Source: Salinivirga cyanobacteriivorans
GTDB lineage: Bacteria; Bacteroidota; Bacteroidia; Bacteroidales; Salinivirgaceae
Direction: 5' to 3'
Assembly (NCBI RefSeq): GCF_001443605.1
Contig: NZ_CP013118.1
Location: 3,591,501 to 3,655,500, forward strand
Length of the DNA stretch: 64,000 bases
Shown here: piece by piece, positions 25,201 to 33,681 of the stretch
How the letters are laid out: the number at the start of each line of letters is the position of its first letter
How positions within the stretch are numbered: the first letter of the stretch is position 1
The notes under the pieces: model-generated
What the model saw: only the letters and a program-made list of their open reading frames with translations
Told to the model about the DNA's origin: nothing
Database searches by the model: none
Translations under genes and position numbers: made by a program

Positions 25201-26558
25201 CGTCTACGATTTGCGATAACGACAGCCTCTTGTGGCGGGGCGATTACTACAAAAATGCCGGCACCTATTATGACAGCCTCGTAACCATCAACTCATGCGA
25301 TAGCGTGTACGTGCTCGATTTGTTTGTAAACCCTGCATTTTTCAGCTCTGAGGCTTACACAATTTGCTCCAACGATAGCCTTTTGTGGCATGACAATTAT
25401 TACAGCGAAACTGGTTTTTATTACGACAGCTTATTGTCGATAGAAGGCTGCGATAGCGTAATTATGCTCGACTTAACCGTTAATCCGGCGTATGAATTTA
25501 TTGAAGCATCCGCAATTTGCGATACCGATAGTGTGTTATGGCGAGGCGATTACTTCAAGACTACCGGTATCTATTTCGACAGCCTCACGACTGTATTAGC
25601 CTGCGATAGTGTTTTCGTGCTAGACCTGACTGTAAATTCAACTTTCTATAATGAGCAAGTTTATACTATTTGTAGTGATGACAGTGTGTTCTGGCAAAAT
25701 AATTATTACAGTGAAACCGGCATTTATTACGATAGTCTCGTTACCCAGCATGGTTGCGACAGTGTGTATATGCTCGATTTAACCGTAAATCCGGCTTATC
25801 ATTACCTCGAAACAACATCAATTTGTGATAACGACAGCGTTTTCTGGCAGGGGAATTATTATTTCGATGCAGGTACTTATTACGATAGCCATACTACAAC
25901 ATTAGGCTGCGATAGTGTTTATGAACTTCATGTTACCGAGAATCCAACGTATGAATATTACGATAGTGAATTTATTTGCAATGGCGATAGTATATTCTGG
26001 CATGGTTCGTACCTGACTGAACAAGGTGATTATTTCGATGAATATACAACCGTTTTGGGTTGTGACAGTGTTTATAACCTGTTCCTCGAAGTCCATACCA
26101 TTGATACATCAGTTGACGTTACAGACAATGTGCTGACTGCCAATGCCACGGGAAGCGTCATATACCAGTGGTTTGACTGTAATACCGGGTTTTCCGTAGG
26201 TTTCAATCAAGTGTTCGAAGTTACCGAAAGTGGAACCTACGCTGTTGCACTTGACCAATACGGATGTCGCGATACATCATCCTGCTACACAATTATTTTA
26301 GATGGTGTAGAACACTATGATGCTGTTTCAGGAACTTACCATATTTATCCGAATCCGGCACAAGAATCAGTTACAATTGAAGGCATTTTAATATACGAGA
26401 TTAAGGTCCAGGATATGCGTGGCAAAATTGTGACGACAAAGAATTATGCCGGTAAGTCAAAAGCAAATATGGATATTTCCTCGTATCAACCAGGAGCTTA
26501 TATTTTCCAAATCAATACCGGGAAATACATCATATCGAAACTCGTTTTTATAGAATAG
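22233..26558 (+). CDS. Large surface protein: beta-helix, Cys-paired 51-aa repeats, T9SS domain
   Basis: A 1441-residue secreted protein. The signal peptide ends VNAFSQ. Residues about 20-420 form a right-handed parallel beta-helix of pectate-lyase type (TFQSTTTDS, EISNSPDIHFYNCQFIG and GIQIYYGDDDGTINPRISNN). Residues about 470-560 form a CARDB-like domain (VHIKLVNRGTANYGSVPVKY). A jelly-roll-like domain follows (about 585-750), then an Ig/PKD-type domain. Nine tandem 51-residue repeats cover about 832-1290. It ends in a T9SS sorting domain (HIYPNPAQESVTIEG). The likely role is adhesion or polysaccharide binding at the cell surface; no catalytic residues were recognised. Confidence 0.85.
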   Translation: MKALFIFIIVLVTTVNAFSQLSGSYTIGASGDYGTFNEAVEALSTQGISAAVTFNVEPGIYDEQVVIPEITGASAANNITFQSTTTDSTDVELTYASTVGDSSFVVKFDTTQYITLRYITIKSESHVYNNNVVEISNSPDIHFYNCQFIGSIKEENNYNYSYHLIISDEVDTNCNNLRIEDSYFYGGYYATIQTGKSESEKTANAVITGNIFHNQVYGGVELNNYSDASINTNLFTGSPSYSAIECDHCFNVDIEANEILANSPTGTTVDMNTGIYLYYPAQIDIRRNTISNFAVYGIQIYYGDDDGTINPRISNNFISGDGEGLSISYSDYYEIYHNSVYSTGKCLRLESDETVVKNNVFYNYADGQVLSTYSDFHNIDFDYNDYYTEGTQLASWKGTDCATLNDLQTTSGQDANSISENPEFLSADDLHTSSLNLNGAALAGLESVDIDGETRDGSNPDMGADEFTPLTYNLAMIDVVLPSDCDLSPAEQVHIKLVNRGTANYGSVPVKYTLDGGATYISETISQAVNSGDTVEYTFANTVDMTTPDEYVCTAIVEQPDDELPDDDSITRASLSFGSINSYPFLDDLEENNSYFFKLSANSDADVFVSSGAANESDYGLQFTYKSGGHLHDWQGGDTPDSTQLWIENAYFHGFATSCNVDISGMTNPALQFDMKIHVESYSKQAWFRVLTDGTTELVDVEGVKEYHVTQATPFETKVFELNQLSTDNFELTFQSCVRSWPYIAVDNIIIGEKPVVELGANQITCEGAPIVFDAGAGAGYKYAWFKEGRADTLVKTQTYETDVEGTYFVHVYSGAGIISRDTVSLFVNPSYSFVEDAEICDSETLEWHGQVYDETGTYYDSLQTEEGCDSIFTLNLTVNPTYTYTETYAICDNDSLLWHEDYYKEPGIYYDSLFTVDGCDSVYVLQLDNNPTFLDEQSATICGNDSLLWRVSYYNETGTYYDSLQSISGCDSVYVLDLLVNPTYSFYESSTICDNDSLLWRGDYYKNAGTYYDSLVTINSCDSVYVLDLFVNPAFFSSEAYTICSNDSLLWHDNYYSETGFYYDSLLSIEGCDSVIMLDLTVNPAYEFIEASAICDTDSVLWRGDYFKTTGIYFDSLTTVLACDSVFVLDLTVNSTFYNEQVYTICSDDSVFWQNNYYSETGIYYDSLVTQHGCDSVYMLDLTVNPAYHYLETTSICDNDSVFWQGNYYFDAGTYYDSHTTTLGCDSVYELHVTENPTYEYYDSEFICNGDSIFWHGSYLTEQGDYFDEYTTVLGCDSVYNLFLEVHTIDTSVDVTDNVLTANATGSVIYQWFDCNTGFSVGFNQVFEVTESGTYAVALDQYGCRDTSSCYTIILDGVEHYDAVSGTYHIYPNPAQESVTIEGILIYEIKVQDMRGKIVTTKNYAGKSKANMDISSYQPGAYIFQINTGKYIISKLVFIE
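24726..26102 (+). repeat. Nine in-frame 153-bp coding repeats
   Basis: Nine copies of a 51-residue module with consensus ICDNDSLLWHGDYY, then GTYYDSL, then GCDSVYVLDLTVNPT. Each copy has one Cys near residue 10 and one near residue 38, suggesting one disulfide per module. Copies differ by many substitutions, so the array is old and not freshly amplified. Confidence 0.9.
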
Positions 26559-27224
26559 TGTAATGAGAAGAGTTGTTTGGCAAGAAGTTGATATAGGAAA
26601 GGAGTTGGAGGTAGTAAAATAAAAGGGGTTGTCCGAAAGGTTCGGATCCGTCAGCTTATGGAGAAGTAATATTTTAATTCTAATTAGTGTCAGCAAGAAC
26701 CGTAGTGCAACGAAGCTCAGCGAAGCTAAAACCCCTTGTTTTTGGGTCTTTGATAAAAAAGCGTCAAAGACAAAGCTTGTTCCGATGAAATCGGAAGCTT
26801 TCGAAGTTTTTGAAAATTAGTAATCGACTGTTTCAAAAACGAGAACCTTTAGCTCACGAGCAACGCGAGTAATACCGCAGTATTTGGCGTTTTCTTGCAA
26901 AGACTAATTATCAATAATTTGCTTCGTTGTATCTTCTACCAATGACGCCCTCGAATATTATTTTCACGCAACGCCCGGAAAGATTGCGCAACGTTCGCAA
27001 CGTAGGAACCCGTGGCGTGCGTTGTCTATTATCATTGTGGCGTTCGTGGCGAGAAAACATTTCTATTAACGGGAGCATGTAATTTGCAAAGCAGCAGCGA
27101 CGCTTGCCCCAGTGTGGCTGTTTAGCGTCATTCAGCATTACTAAATATACTTTTTTTGCCTTCGCAATGAACTAAAAAAATTGACTTCTTTGAAAGCCTG
27201 TTTTATTTATATTGCAACGCAACT
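26559..27224. other. Intergenic 666 bp with short palindromic sequence
   Basis: No convincing gene. Around 26970-27060 it contains TTGCGCAACGTTCGCAACGT and CGTGGCGTGCG/CGTTCGTGGCG, repeated G/C-rich motifs of the kind seen in small non-coding repeats of Bacteroidota. An open frame on the minus strand (26911-27138) looks like a by-product of this composition. Confidence 0.4.
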
Positions 27225-27602
27225 TTATTTAAGCACAGCTTCGTGAAAGGCAAATGGAATTTTTACAAGTTCCTTGTAATCTTCTGCCAAATCAAGAATA
27301 TCCTCGTCGTTATAAAACCAGTTTACTTTCACCTCAAAGTTTTGGCGGTGTAGCTCCTCAAGTTTTTTTAAAATTTGTAATATAAATTTGCTTGAACTGG
27401 TATTGAAAAATTCGATTTTAAAATTAAGGGTTGTGGTTTCTTTGGGTTGTACTGAATATTTATCCAGCCAATTGAGCACTGGTTTATAAACATTCATTGC
27501 ATTTTCAGGTATTGAGCGGCCATACAATTCAATAGTTCCGGTACTGCTGTTTAAAGCAATGCCCGGTGTGGAATGTGTAGCTTCATAAAATAGGTCTTCC
27601 AT
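27225..27602 (-). CDS. SiaC-family regulatory phosphoprotein (DUF1987)
   Basis: A 125-residue protein of the DUF1987/SiaC family, recognised by FYEATHSTPGIALNSSTGTI, IELYGRSIPENAMNVYKPVL and TLNFKIEFFNTSSSKFILQI. In Pseudomonas, SiaC is switched by phosphorylation at a Ser/Thr near the NTSSSK segment and controls a diguanylate cyclase; the segment is conserved here. No SiaA/B/D partners are adjacent. It lies 4 bp after the flavodiiron gene on the same strand, so the two are probably co-transcribed. The connection between them is not understood. Confidence 0.85.
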   Translation of the reverse strand: MEDLFYEATHSTPGIALNSSTGTIELYGRSIPENAMNVYKPVLNWLDKYSVQPKETTTLNFKIEFFNTSSSKFILQILKKLEELHRQNFEVKVNWFYNDEDILDLAEDYKELVKIPFAFHEAVLK

Positions 27603-27606
27603 GGTT

Positions 27607-28803
27607 TTAATTCTGGTTTTTTATTGCATTGGCTACTTCTGTGGCAATTTCTTCACAAAGGGCCAGGTCGTCGGTATTGGGTGCACATCGTGCTTCTGCT
27701 TTAGGTCCTAGAGGCTCAAGTTTGAGCTCTTCTGCCCATTTTTGCAGGGTGCGATGGCCTCCGCCACCCCATGAGGAGTTGCCGAAAATACCCAAATGCC
27801 GGTTCTTAATATACATGTTTTTGAGTTTATCGAGTAGCGATCCAACAGGTGGAAAAATACCACCATTGTATGCAGCACTACCGATAATTAATCCGTTGTA
27901 TTTCCAAATATCACTTATAATGTATGATGCATGGGTTTTTGATGCATCGTATATACGAATATTTTTAATGCCTTCTTCTGAAAGTTTGCGGGCAATATGG
28001 TCGGCCATTTTTTCGGTATTGCCGTACATAGATCCAAAAACGATTACCACACCGTCTTCTTCTGCCTCATATTTCGACCATTTTTGATATTTATCCATGA
28101 TGTAGTTGATGTGGCAACGCCATACGGGACCATGTGTGGCTGCAATTTGCTTAATCTCCAGCGTACTGAGTTTGGCAAGTGCTTTTTGGGTTTGGTTGCC
28201 GTATTTTCCTACTATGTTGCTGTAATACCTGCGCAGTTCATCGTGGTAAAAGTCTAAATTGAGTTCATCATCGAACACACCACCATCGAGGGTACCAAAA
28301 CTGCCAAATGCATCGGCTGAAAACAGTGTTTTGGTTGTGCTTTCATAAGTGACCATTGTCTCTGGCCAGTGTACCATTGGTGCCATGTAAAAACTCAGTT
28401 CATGTTTTCCGAGTTTAAGCGTATCGCCTTCGGCTACCTCTTTCTTACCTTCTTCTATGCCGAAAAAGCCTTCCAGCATGGGAAAGGTTTTTTTGTTGCC
28501 CACAATTTCTATGTCGGGGTACTTGTTTACAATTTGTTTAATGGCACCACTGTGGTCTGGCTCCATGTGGTTCACAACAAGGTAGTCAATGGGAGTTTGC
28601 CCGAGAATTTCTTCAATTTTGAGCAAAAAATCTTCCATATGACCGTATTCGACGGTATCTATCAGCGCGACTTTTTCATCTACAATGAGATACGAATTGT
28701 AGGCTACGCCATTTGGCAATGGCCATGCATTTTCAAATAAATTTGTACGGCGGTCATTAACGCCAAGGTAATAAATATCATCTGAGAGTTTTACGTGCTT
28801 CAT
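27607..28803 (-). CDS. Flavodiiron protein (A-type flavoprotein)
   Basis: A 398-residue protein with an N-terminal metallo-beta-lactamase-like diiron domain and a C-terminal flavodoxin domain. Diiron ligands are visible: His79, Glu81, Asp83, His84 in VVNHMEPDHSG, His145 in MVHWPETM, Asp164 in FSADAFGSFG and His224 in AATHGPVWR. FMN binding is expected at VIVFGSMYGNTEKMAD (about 253-268). These enzymes reduce O2 to water or NO to N2O using electrons from rubredoxin or a reductase; no rubredoxin lies next to it. It fits an anaerobe or facultative organism that must scavenge oxygen. Length is normal for class A. Confidence 0.95.
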   Translation of the reverse strand: MKHVKLSDDIYYLGVNDRRTNLFENAWPLPNGVAYNSYLIVDEKVALIDTVEYGHMEDFLLKIEEILGQTPIDYLVVNHMEPDHSGAIKQIVNKYPDIEIVGNKKTFPMLEGFFGIEEGKKEVAEGDTLKLGKHELSFYMAPMVHWPETMVTYESTTKTLFSADAFGSFGTLDGGVFDDELNLDFYHDELRRYYSNIVGKYGNQTQKALAKLSTLEIKQIAATHGPVWRCHINYIMDKYQKWSKYEAEEDGVVIVFGSMYGNTEKMADHIARKLSEEGIKNIRIYDASKTHASYIISDIWKYNGLIIGSAAYNGGIFPPVGSLLDKLKNMYIKNRHLGIFGNSSWGGGGHRTLQKWAEELKLEPLGPKAEARCAPNTDDLALCEEIATEVANAIKNQN

Positions 28804-28838
28804 GTCTCTATAATTTACTATTTTTTATCTATTATGTT

Positions 28839-29318
28839 TCACTTTTCATAAAAAGCATCGCGGCCCGGGTAATATAATTTTTTGGCCGCTACTTGTGGAG
28901 GAAACAAATAATACACCACTTTTCCTTCTGAACATAAATCGCCGGCAAAATTAAAAATTTGAGCCTGAATTTGAGCCTTTTTTCGGTTTTTTTCTGTCAA
29001 TCTGGCACGTATGGTAATAGGGTGGCCCTCTTCAATCATTACAGGTTTATGGTATTGTGTGGTCATCTCAATAGTCATCCCCGAGGTGTCGGTTTTTACA
29101 ACTACTACCCAATTAGCTATTTCATCCATTAATGTGGCCTGTATGCCTCCATGGAGCACCTGATAGAAGCCTTCATACTGCTTGGTGGGCTGCCATTCAG
29201 TTACGATTTCTTCACCATCTTCATAAAACGTAAGTTTAAGGCCTTCCTCATTATCCGGCGCACAGCCAAAACAGTTATAGCCGTCTAGTTTTGCATAGGG
29301 GTTGTTGAGTTTAATCAT
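28839..29318 (-). CDS. PaaI-type hotdog-fold thioesterase
   Basis: About 159 residues from ATG 29318 (MIKLNNPYAKLDGYNCFGC); the frame is open to 29354, but the upstream residues are not family-like. The hotdog core is LHGGIQATLMDEIANWVVVV (with the conserved HGG and Asp/Glu) and ITIRARLTEKNRKKAQIQAQ. The N-terminal CFGC pair is usual in this subfamily. It probably hydrolyses an acyl-CoA; the substrate is unknown. Confidence 0.82.
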   Translation of the reverse strand: MIKLNNPYAKLDGYNCFGCAPDNEEGLKLTFYEDGEEIVTEWQPTKQYEGFYQVLHGGIQATLMDEIANWVVVVKTDTSGMTIEMTTQYHKPVMIEEGHPITIRARLTEKNRKKAQIQAQIFNFAGDLCSEGKVVYYLFPPQVAAKKLYYPGRDAFYEK

Positions 29319-29766
29319 AGAAGTTTGGTTAAATTGATGAGATTCAGATTTCAAATCTAATTAAATTTCAAAATTTTAGTGATCTTCCTTCGACTGATTA
29401 ATTGCCTGTGCGTACCTTTTTCATTCCTTGAAGGTAGCTGCCGGGCAATTTTGATTTTGCATCAGCATGTACTTTCGCCGATGACTTTTTGGGATGAAAC
29501 CTCCATGGTTAAAACACTGCAATTGCCCGCAAAGAGACTTATGCGCAACTCAGCAAGAAAATAACGTGTACACGAAGGTTCCACCTAACGGTCGAAAAAA
29601 AATATTTCTGTGAAATGCTGCGTTTTTGCTTTGAATACTCTATCCCGGGTTGTTTCCATGGGTTAGAGGTAGCAGCTTTTTCAGGGTGATGCATATAGAA
29701 AACTTCCAATTTGAATCCCAATGCGTTCCCATACCCCTTAATGCTTTTTGCTTTTGTTTGGTGTCT
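29319..29766. other. Intergenic about 450 bp, nothing recognised
   Basis: No open frame with family-like content and no strong hairpin was noticed between the thioesterase start and the pyrI stop. Confidence 0.4.
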
Positions 29767-30222
29767 CTATATGATTTCCAGATTTGGCTTATCGGTTACT
29801 TTTTCGCAATAGTGACACTTTAAGTCCACATGTTTTTTATCGATAACAGTAAACCGGGTTACTATACTTTCATGGTTTGTTACGCATTTCGGATTCATAC
29901 ATTTGGCTATGCCTTCTACTTCGTCGGGGAGGCCCACATCTTTTTTCTCCACTACGTGGTAATCTTCAATAATGTTTAGTTTGGCATCGGGTGCCACCAG
30001 GGCGATGCGGTTGATCTCATCAGCCTTGAAAAATTTACCTTCAAGCTTAATAATGGCTTTTTTGCCGTATTTCTGGCTTTTCAGATTCGTTCCAAAGGTA
30101 ATCTGGCTGTCAAGTTCGTCGAGTTTTAATATGGAAAGCACGTCAAAAAGGCTGTCTGCCGGAATATGGTCTATTACAGTTCCCCTTTGAATTGCACTTA
30201 CACTGAGTGTTTTATCTTTCAT
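29767..30222 (-). CDS. pyrI: Aspartate carbamoyltransferase regulatory subunit
   Basis: A 151-residue PyrI. The allosteric domain (VSAIQRGTVIDHIPADSLFD) is followed by the zinc domain with four Cys: CMNPKCVTNHE (two) and LKCHYCEKV (two). It binds CTP/ATP and holds catalytic PyrB trimers together in the first committed step of pyrimidine synthesis. It lies 13 bp after pyrB on the same strand, the normal pyrBI order. Confidence 0.97.
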   Translation of the reverse strand: MKDKTLSVSAIQRGTVIDHIPADSLFDVLSILKLDELDSQITFGTNLKSQKYGKKAIIKLEGKFFKADEINRIALVAPDAKLNIIEDYHVVEKKDVGLPDEVEGIAKCMNPKCVTNHESIVTRFTVIDKKHVDLKCHYCEKVTDKPNLEII

Positions 30223-30235
30223 AATTAATTGCGTT

Positions 30236-31144
30236 TTATTTAAGTCCCAAAATCGAAGAAATAATTGCCTGTCTCATATATACACCGTTGAGAGCCTGTT
30301 GAAAATAGTATGCTTTCGGATTACTGTCCACATCTTCGTGAATTTCGTTTACACGGGGTAGTGGGTGAAGAATGCGCATATTATCTTTGGTTTGATCCAG
30401 CATTGAGTTACGCAGCACATAACTGTTTTTTACTTTTTCGTACTCAATCGGGTCTGAGAACCGCTCTCTCTGAACTCGTGTCATGTAAATGATATCGGCA
30501 TGCGGAATGGCTTCTTCCAGGTTATCATGCTCGTAATACGGGATTCCCTGATCATCAAGATAATTTTTATAGGTATCGGGCATGCTTAGTTCGTCTGGTG
30601 AGATGAAATTAAATGTGGCATTGAAATTCGACATGGCCATCATTAATGAGTGCACCGTACGGCCATATTTTAAATCTCCAACAAGCGCCACATTCAGGTT
30701 ATCAAGGGTGTTTTGGGTCTTTTTTATACTGTAAAGGTCGAGCATGCACTGGGTTGGGTGCTGGTTGGCGCCATCTCCTGCATTAACCACGGGTACAGGA
30801 GCAATTTCACTGGCAAAGCGGGAGCTTCCTTCCAACGGATGGCGCATTACAATGAGGTCGCTGTAGTTACTCACGGTCAGAATAGTGTCTTTAAGCGATT
30901 CGCCCTTTTTTACACTGGAGGAAGCAGCATCGGTGAAGCCTACTATTTTGCCACCAAGTCGGTTAATGGCGCTTTCGAAACTTAGTCGTGTGCGCGTAGA
31001 AGGCTCAAAAAAAAGGGACGCGATAACGACCCCTTCTAATAATTGCTGTTTTGGATTTTGCTCAAATTCTTCGGCAATTTCAATTAACCTGAGATATTCC
31101 GCTTTGGAATAATCGGTGATTGAAATCAGGCTTTTGTTCTTCAT
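30236..31144 (-). CDS. pyrB: Aspartate carbamoyltransferase catalytic subunit
   Basis: A 302-residue PyrB. Carbamoyl-phosphate binding motifs are visible: [20 protein letters not shown] (about 48-67), and [12 protein letters not shown] and [20 protein letters not shown]. The C-terminal [20 protein letters not shown] carries the 240s-loop HPLPR motif. It catalyses carbamoyl phosphate plus aspartate to N-carbamoyl-aspartate. It is co-transcribed with pyrI. I see no obvious attenuator upstream. Confidence 0.97.
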   Translation of the reverse strand: MKNKSLISITDYSKAEYLRLIEIAEEFEQNPKQQLLEGVVIASLFFEPSTRTRLSFESAINRLGGKIVGFTDAASSSVKKGESLKDTILTVSNYSDLIVMRHPLEGSSRFASEIAPVPVVNAGDGANQHPTQCMLDLYSIKKTQNTLDNLNVALVGDLKYGRTVHSLMMAMSNFNATFNFISPDELSMPDTYKNYLDDQGIPYYEHDNLEEAIPHADIIYMTRVQRERFSDPIEYEKVKNSYVLRNSMLDQTKDNMRILHPLPRVNEIHEDVDSNPKAYYFQQALNGVYMRQAIISSILGLK

Positions 31145-31557
31145 AGGATTCGTTTTGTTTACGTTTTCAATAGCAATTTTAGGTTCGCAGTCATCTTATG
31201 TAACGTTAATAAGGTCTGTGTTGTATTGGCTTTTTCATGCACAAAAATCAGGTAAAATTAAGGCAAGATATTTCACGAGTCAATATAGGATATCAACTTT
31301 GTTTTTCGTACTTTTGTAGTCTTTCCCCATTAATTTTTTTACCTAAATTCCTGGCTAACGGCGGAAACGTAGCGGGTTCTTTTCTTATCATGGTGCAAGT
31401 TATGCATCTTTTTCCCAAATTATTATATAGTAATTAAGCTTAATTTTCTCTGACTTACCTGAGTTACCAGGTCATTTATGGCGAGGAACTGGCAGCCTTT
31501 AATACCTGTTAGACTTTGGCCAGGATTGCTATATAGTGCCTCTTAGAAAACATTTAA

Positions 31558-31803
31558 TATTTTGCGTCTATAAAAGCAACTATTACCTATGTTGAGCGAT
31601 TTGAACGTAATGAACCGAGCCATGACGAGTTTTTGATACGCAACTATATTTTAATTAATGGAGGAAAAAGGTTATACGGTGTGCAATTGAAACATCATGG
31701 GGAACTCTATATGGCCTATAAAATCAAAATACAAACATATAAAATAGCGCTTTATTTTTGGATTAATCCCGACTTAGAAATTGTTGATTTTTCACCGAAT
31801 TGA
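31558..31803 (+). pseudogene. Possible protein-gene remnant in intergenic region
   Basis: An 81-codon open stretch with no usable start codon: it reads YFASIKATITYVERFERNEP, continues through RLYGVQLKHHGELYMAYKIK and ends at TGA 31801. Its composition is protein-like, unlike the surrounding sequence, and it may be the 3' end of a lost gene. I do not recognise the family. It lies in a 1.3-kb region (31145-32454) that otherwise holds only the dispersed repeat. Confidence 0.3.
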
Positions 31804-31888
31804 TAAGGTGAAAATCTTACAATTTCTTTATCCGCGAAACTTTGGGTACGAGCCAGTGAGCGAAAATCGCTCAATTCAGGTGTTATCC

Positions 31889-32372
31889 ATCTCATCAACG
31901 ACAAGGCTTAAAGCGGGCTGGCCTGATCAAATTGGCGGGCCAGCGTAGGAGTGAATATCCAATCGATATAAATGACGTAAAAGAGGCTTGTTCAGCTTTT
32001 TCAGGTCATTTAATCTATTGGATAGAGCGGGCTGAAGCGTAATTTGATCTTGATTTTTTGCCCCACTTTTTCATCAAGAAAAAAGTGGGGACCTTAATGG
32101 TTTACCAGAAGTTACCATAAACTTGTTACCGATCAAATTGACGGGCTGAATGGCGAAACCTTGCTCCGTTGTATCTTCGCGAAGGCTCAACCCTCATGAG
32201 CGATAGGCGAATAACCGTAATTTGATCCTGATTTTTTGCGCTATCCTTCGGTCGCCGAAGGCTTGCCGCAGGTGAAACGCTGAAGCTAAGGCGACATGCG
32301 ATTGTACTTTTTTTCACTTCGACAAGCTCAGTGCATCGCAAGAAAAAAAGTTTAGTAAAAAAAGTCCACAAC
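31889..32372 (-). repeat. Dispersed intergenic repeat, copy 2 (reverse orientation)
   Basis: The reverse complement shows the same ordered blocks as at 15031-15485: GACTTTTTTTACTAAAC-like start, TTGCGATGCACTGAGCTTGT, GATCAAATTACGCTTCAGCC, AGCTGAACAAGCCTCTTTTA, GCTGGCCCGCCAATTTGATC and CTTGTCGTTGATGAG. An extra partial duplication (a second GATCAAATTACG block) lies at about 32130-32240. It is flanked by the possible gene remnant and queG. Confidence 0.75.
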
Positions 32373-32454
32373 TTTTTCATCTGATCCATTTTGGGTGCCA
32401 GGTATTTTCCTGTTGTTTTTAAAACCGGAGTGGTTGTAATATCTGGAGCTCTGG

Positions 32455-33384
32455 CTATTTGTCAGGCTTTTGTTTTTCTATACGGTTCATATTCCTACGC
32501 AGCCTTCTTAGTCCGGTACGAAAAAGCACAGTATTGCCAAATTGCTTTTTGAACTTGCTACTGCCTATTTGTTTCCATTCCTCATCGCTTAAATTGAGTA
32601 TCTCAGGTTTGCCCCTGAACTCCTGCCAGCCAATTTTTGGTGCGTTTTTGTTAAATGGGCACACGTTTTGGCAAATATCGCAACCAAAAATATGTTTTGA
32701 CAGGTTTGCTTCTGCTTCGAATTCACCTTTATGCTCAATGGTTTTGTAAGATATGCATCTTCGGCTGTCGACCTCTCCCGGCGCAACAATAGCGTTGTTC
32801 GGGCAGGCTTGCATGCAGCGGGTGCATTCGCCACAGCTGTATCCTTCCAGTGGTTTATCGTATTTGAGTGTGGCGTTGATATACAGCTCTCCTATAAAAA
32901 CATATGAACCAAGTTCGGGATTAATCAGCATGCCGTTTTTGCCTATAAAGCCCAGCCCGGCCTGTGCTGCCAGAAAGCGTTCAGGCACCGGTGCTGTGTC
33001 GGTAAAGGCCCGGCCTTCTGTTTTAGGATCGATGCTTTTTATGAAGCTGAGCAACTCGGCTAATTTTTGTTTTACTACGAAATGATAATCCACACCCACA
33101 GCATATCGTGAAATTTTGTAATGGCTTGCCAGCCGTGGTTTTCCGTGATTATATGGTGCCAGTACAACTATGGCAGATTTGGCATTATGGAGCAGTAAAT
33201 CGGGCTGAAACCTCTGTGCGGCATTTTTCTTCAGGTATGCCATGTCGCCATGAAAATCTTTTGCCAGCCATGTATCGTAAAATTTTTTCAATTCCCGGCT
33301 TATTTGGCTTAAATCCACAAAACCTGCGGCATGAAATCCCAGCTCAATCGCTTTGTTTTTTATGTCTTCGCTATACTTTTCCAT
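32455..33384 (-). CDS. queG: Epoxyqueuosine reductase
   Basis: About 309 residues from ATG 33384 (MEKYSEDI; three more codons are open upstream). QueG converts epoxyqueuosine to queuosine in tRNA using cobalamin and two 4Fe-4S clusters. Cluster ligands are visible as CGECTRCMQACP and CDICQNVCPFN. The N-terminal domain contains HGDMAYLKKNAAQRFQPDLL and SRYAVGVDYHFVV. AGLGFIGKNGMLINPELGSY is the conserved cobalamin-site region. Length is normal for the short Bacteroidota form. Confidence 0.95.
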   Translation of the reverse strand: MEKYSEDIKNKAIELGFHAAGFVDLSQISRELKKFYDTWLAKDFHGDMAYLKKNAAQRFQPDLLLHNAKSAIVVLAPYNHGKPRLASHYKISRYAVGVDYHFVVKQKLAELLSFIKSIDPKTEGRAFTDTAPVPERFLAAQAGLGFIGKNGMLINPELGSYVFIGELYINATLKYDKPLEGYSCGECTRCMQACPNNAIVAPGEVDSRRCISYKTIEHKGEFEAEANLSKHIFGCDICQNVCPFNKNAPKIGWQEFRGKPEILNLSDEEWKQIGSSKFKKQFGNTVLFRTGLRRLRRNMNRIEKQKPDK

Positions 33385-33602
33385 AGAGGCCATTTGCGAA
33401 ATTAATGAAAAAATGGGAGGTGCAATATTAATTCTGAAATGCCTAAGTAAGGCGTATAATAAAACTCGAACATGCTTGTTAACAGTGCGATAACTTATTA
33501 TTAACGTTTTTAGTGGTTTTATAAAATCTGTATTAAGGCATTGAAATTTAATAGATTAATATATTGATGGTTTCTGGATAATTGACATTTGTCATACTTT
33601 AA

Positions 33603-33633
33603 TTTGAATAAACATAAAAATAAATTAAATTTA
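33603..33633 (+). promoter_or_regulatory. Bacteroidota-type promoter
   Basis: TTTG at 33603-33606, then 19 nt, then TAAATTTA at 33626-33633, close to the -33 TTTG / -7 TAnnTTTG consensus. The 5' leader after it (GAGAGTGAATTTT ... ATTATTAACCAAA) is nearly identical to that of the gene at 38844. Confidence 0.6.
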
Positions 33634-33681
33634 CAGGTGAGAGTGAATTTTCAAAATTATTAACCAAAAGTTAAAATTATT

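Noticed and set aside
24726-26102. CRISPR or satellite array
   Set aside because: The 153-bp periodicity is in-frame coding repeats with strong divergence and no spacers.
26911-27138. 75-codon minus-strand open frame
   Set aside because: It lies over short palindromic G/C-rich repeats and its translation is Arg/Asn-rich without family features.
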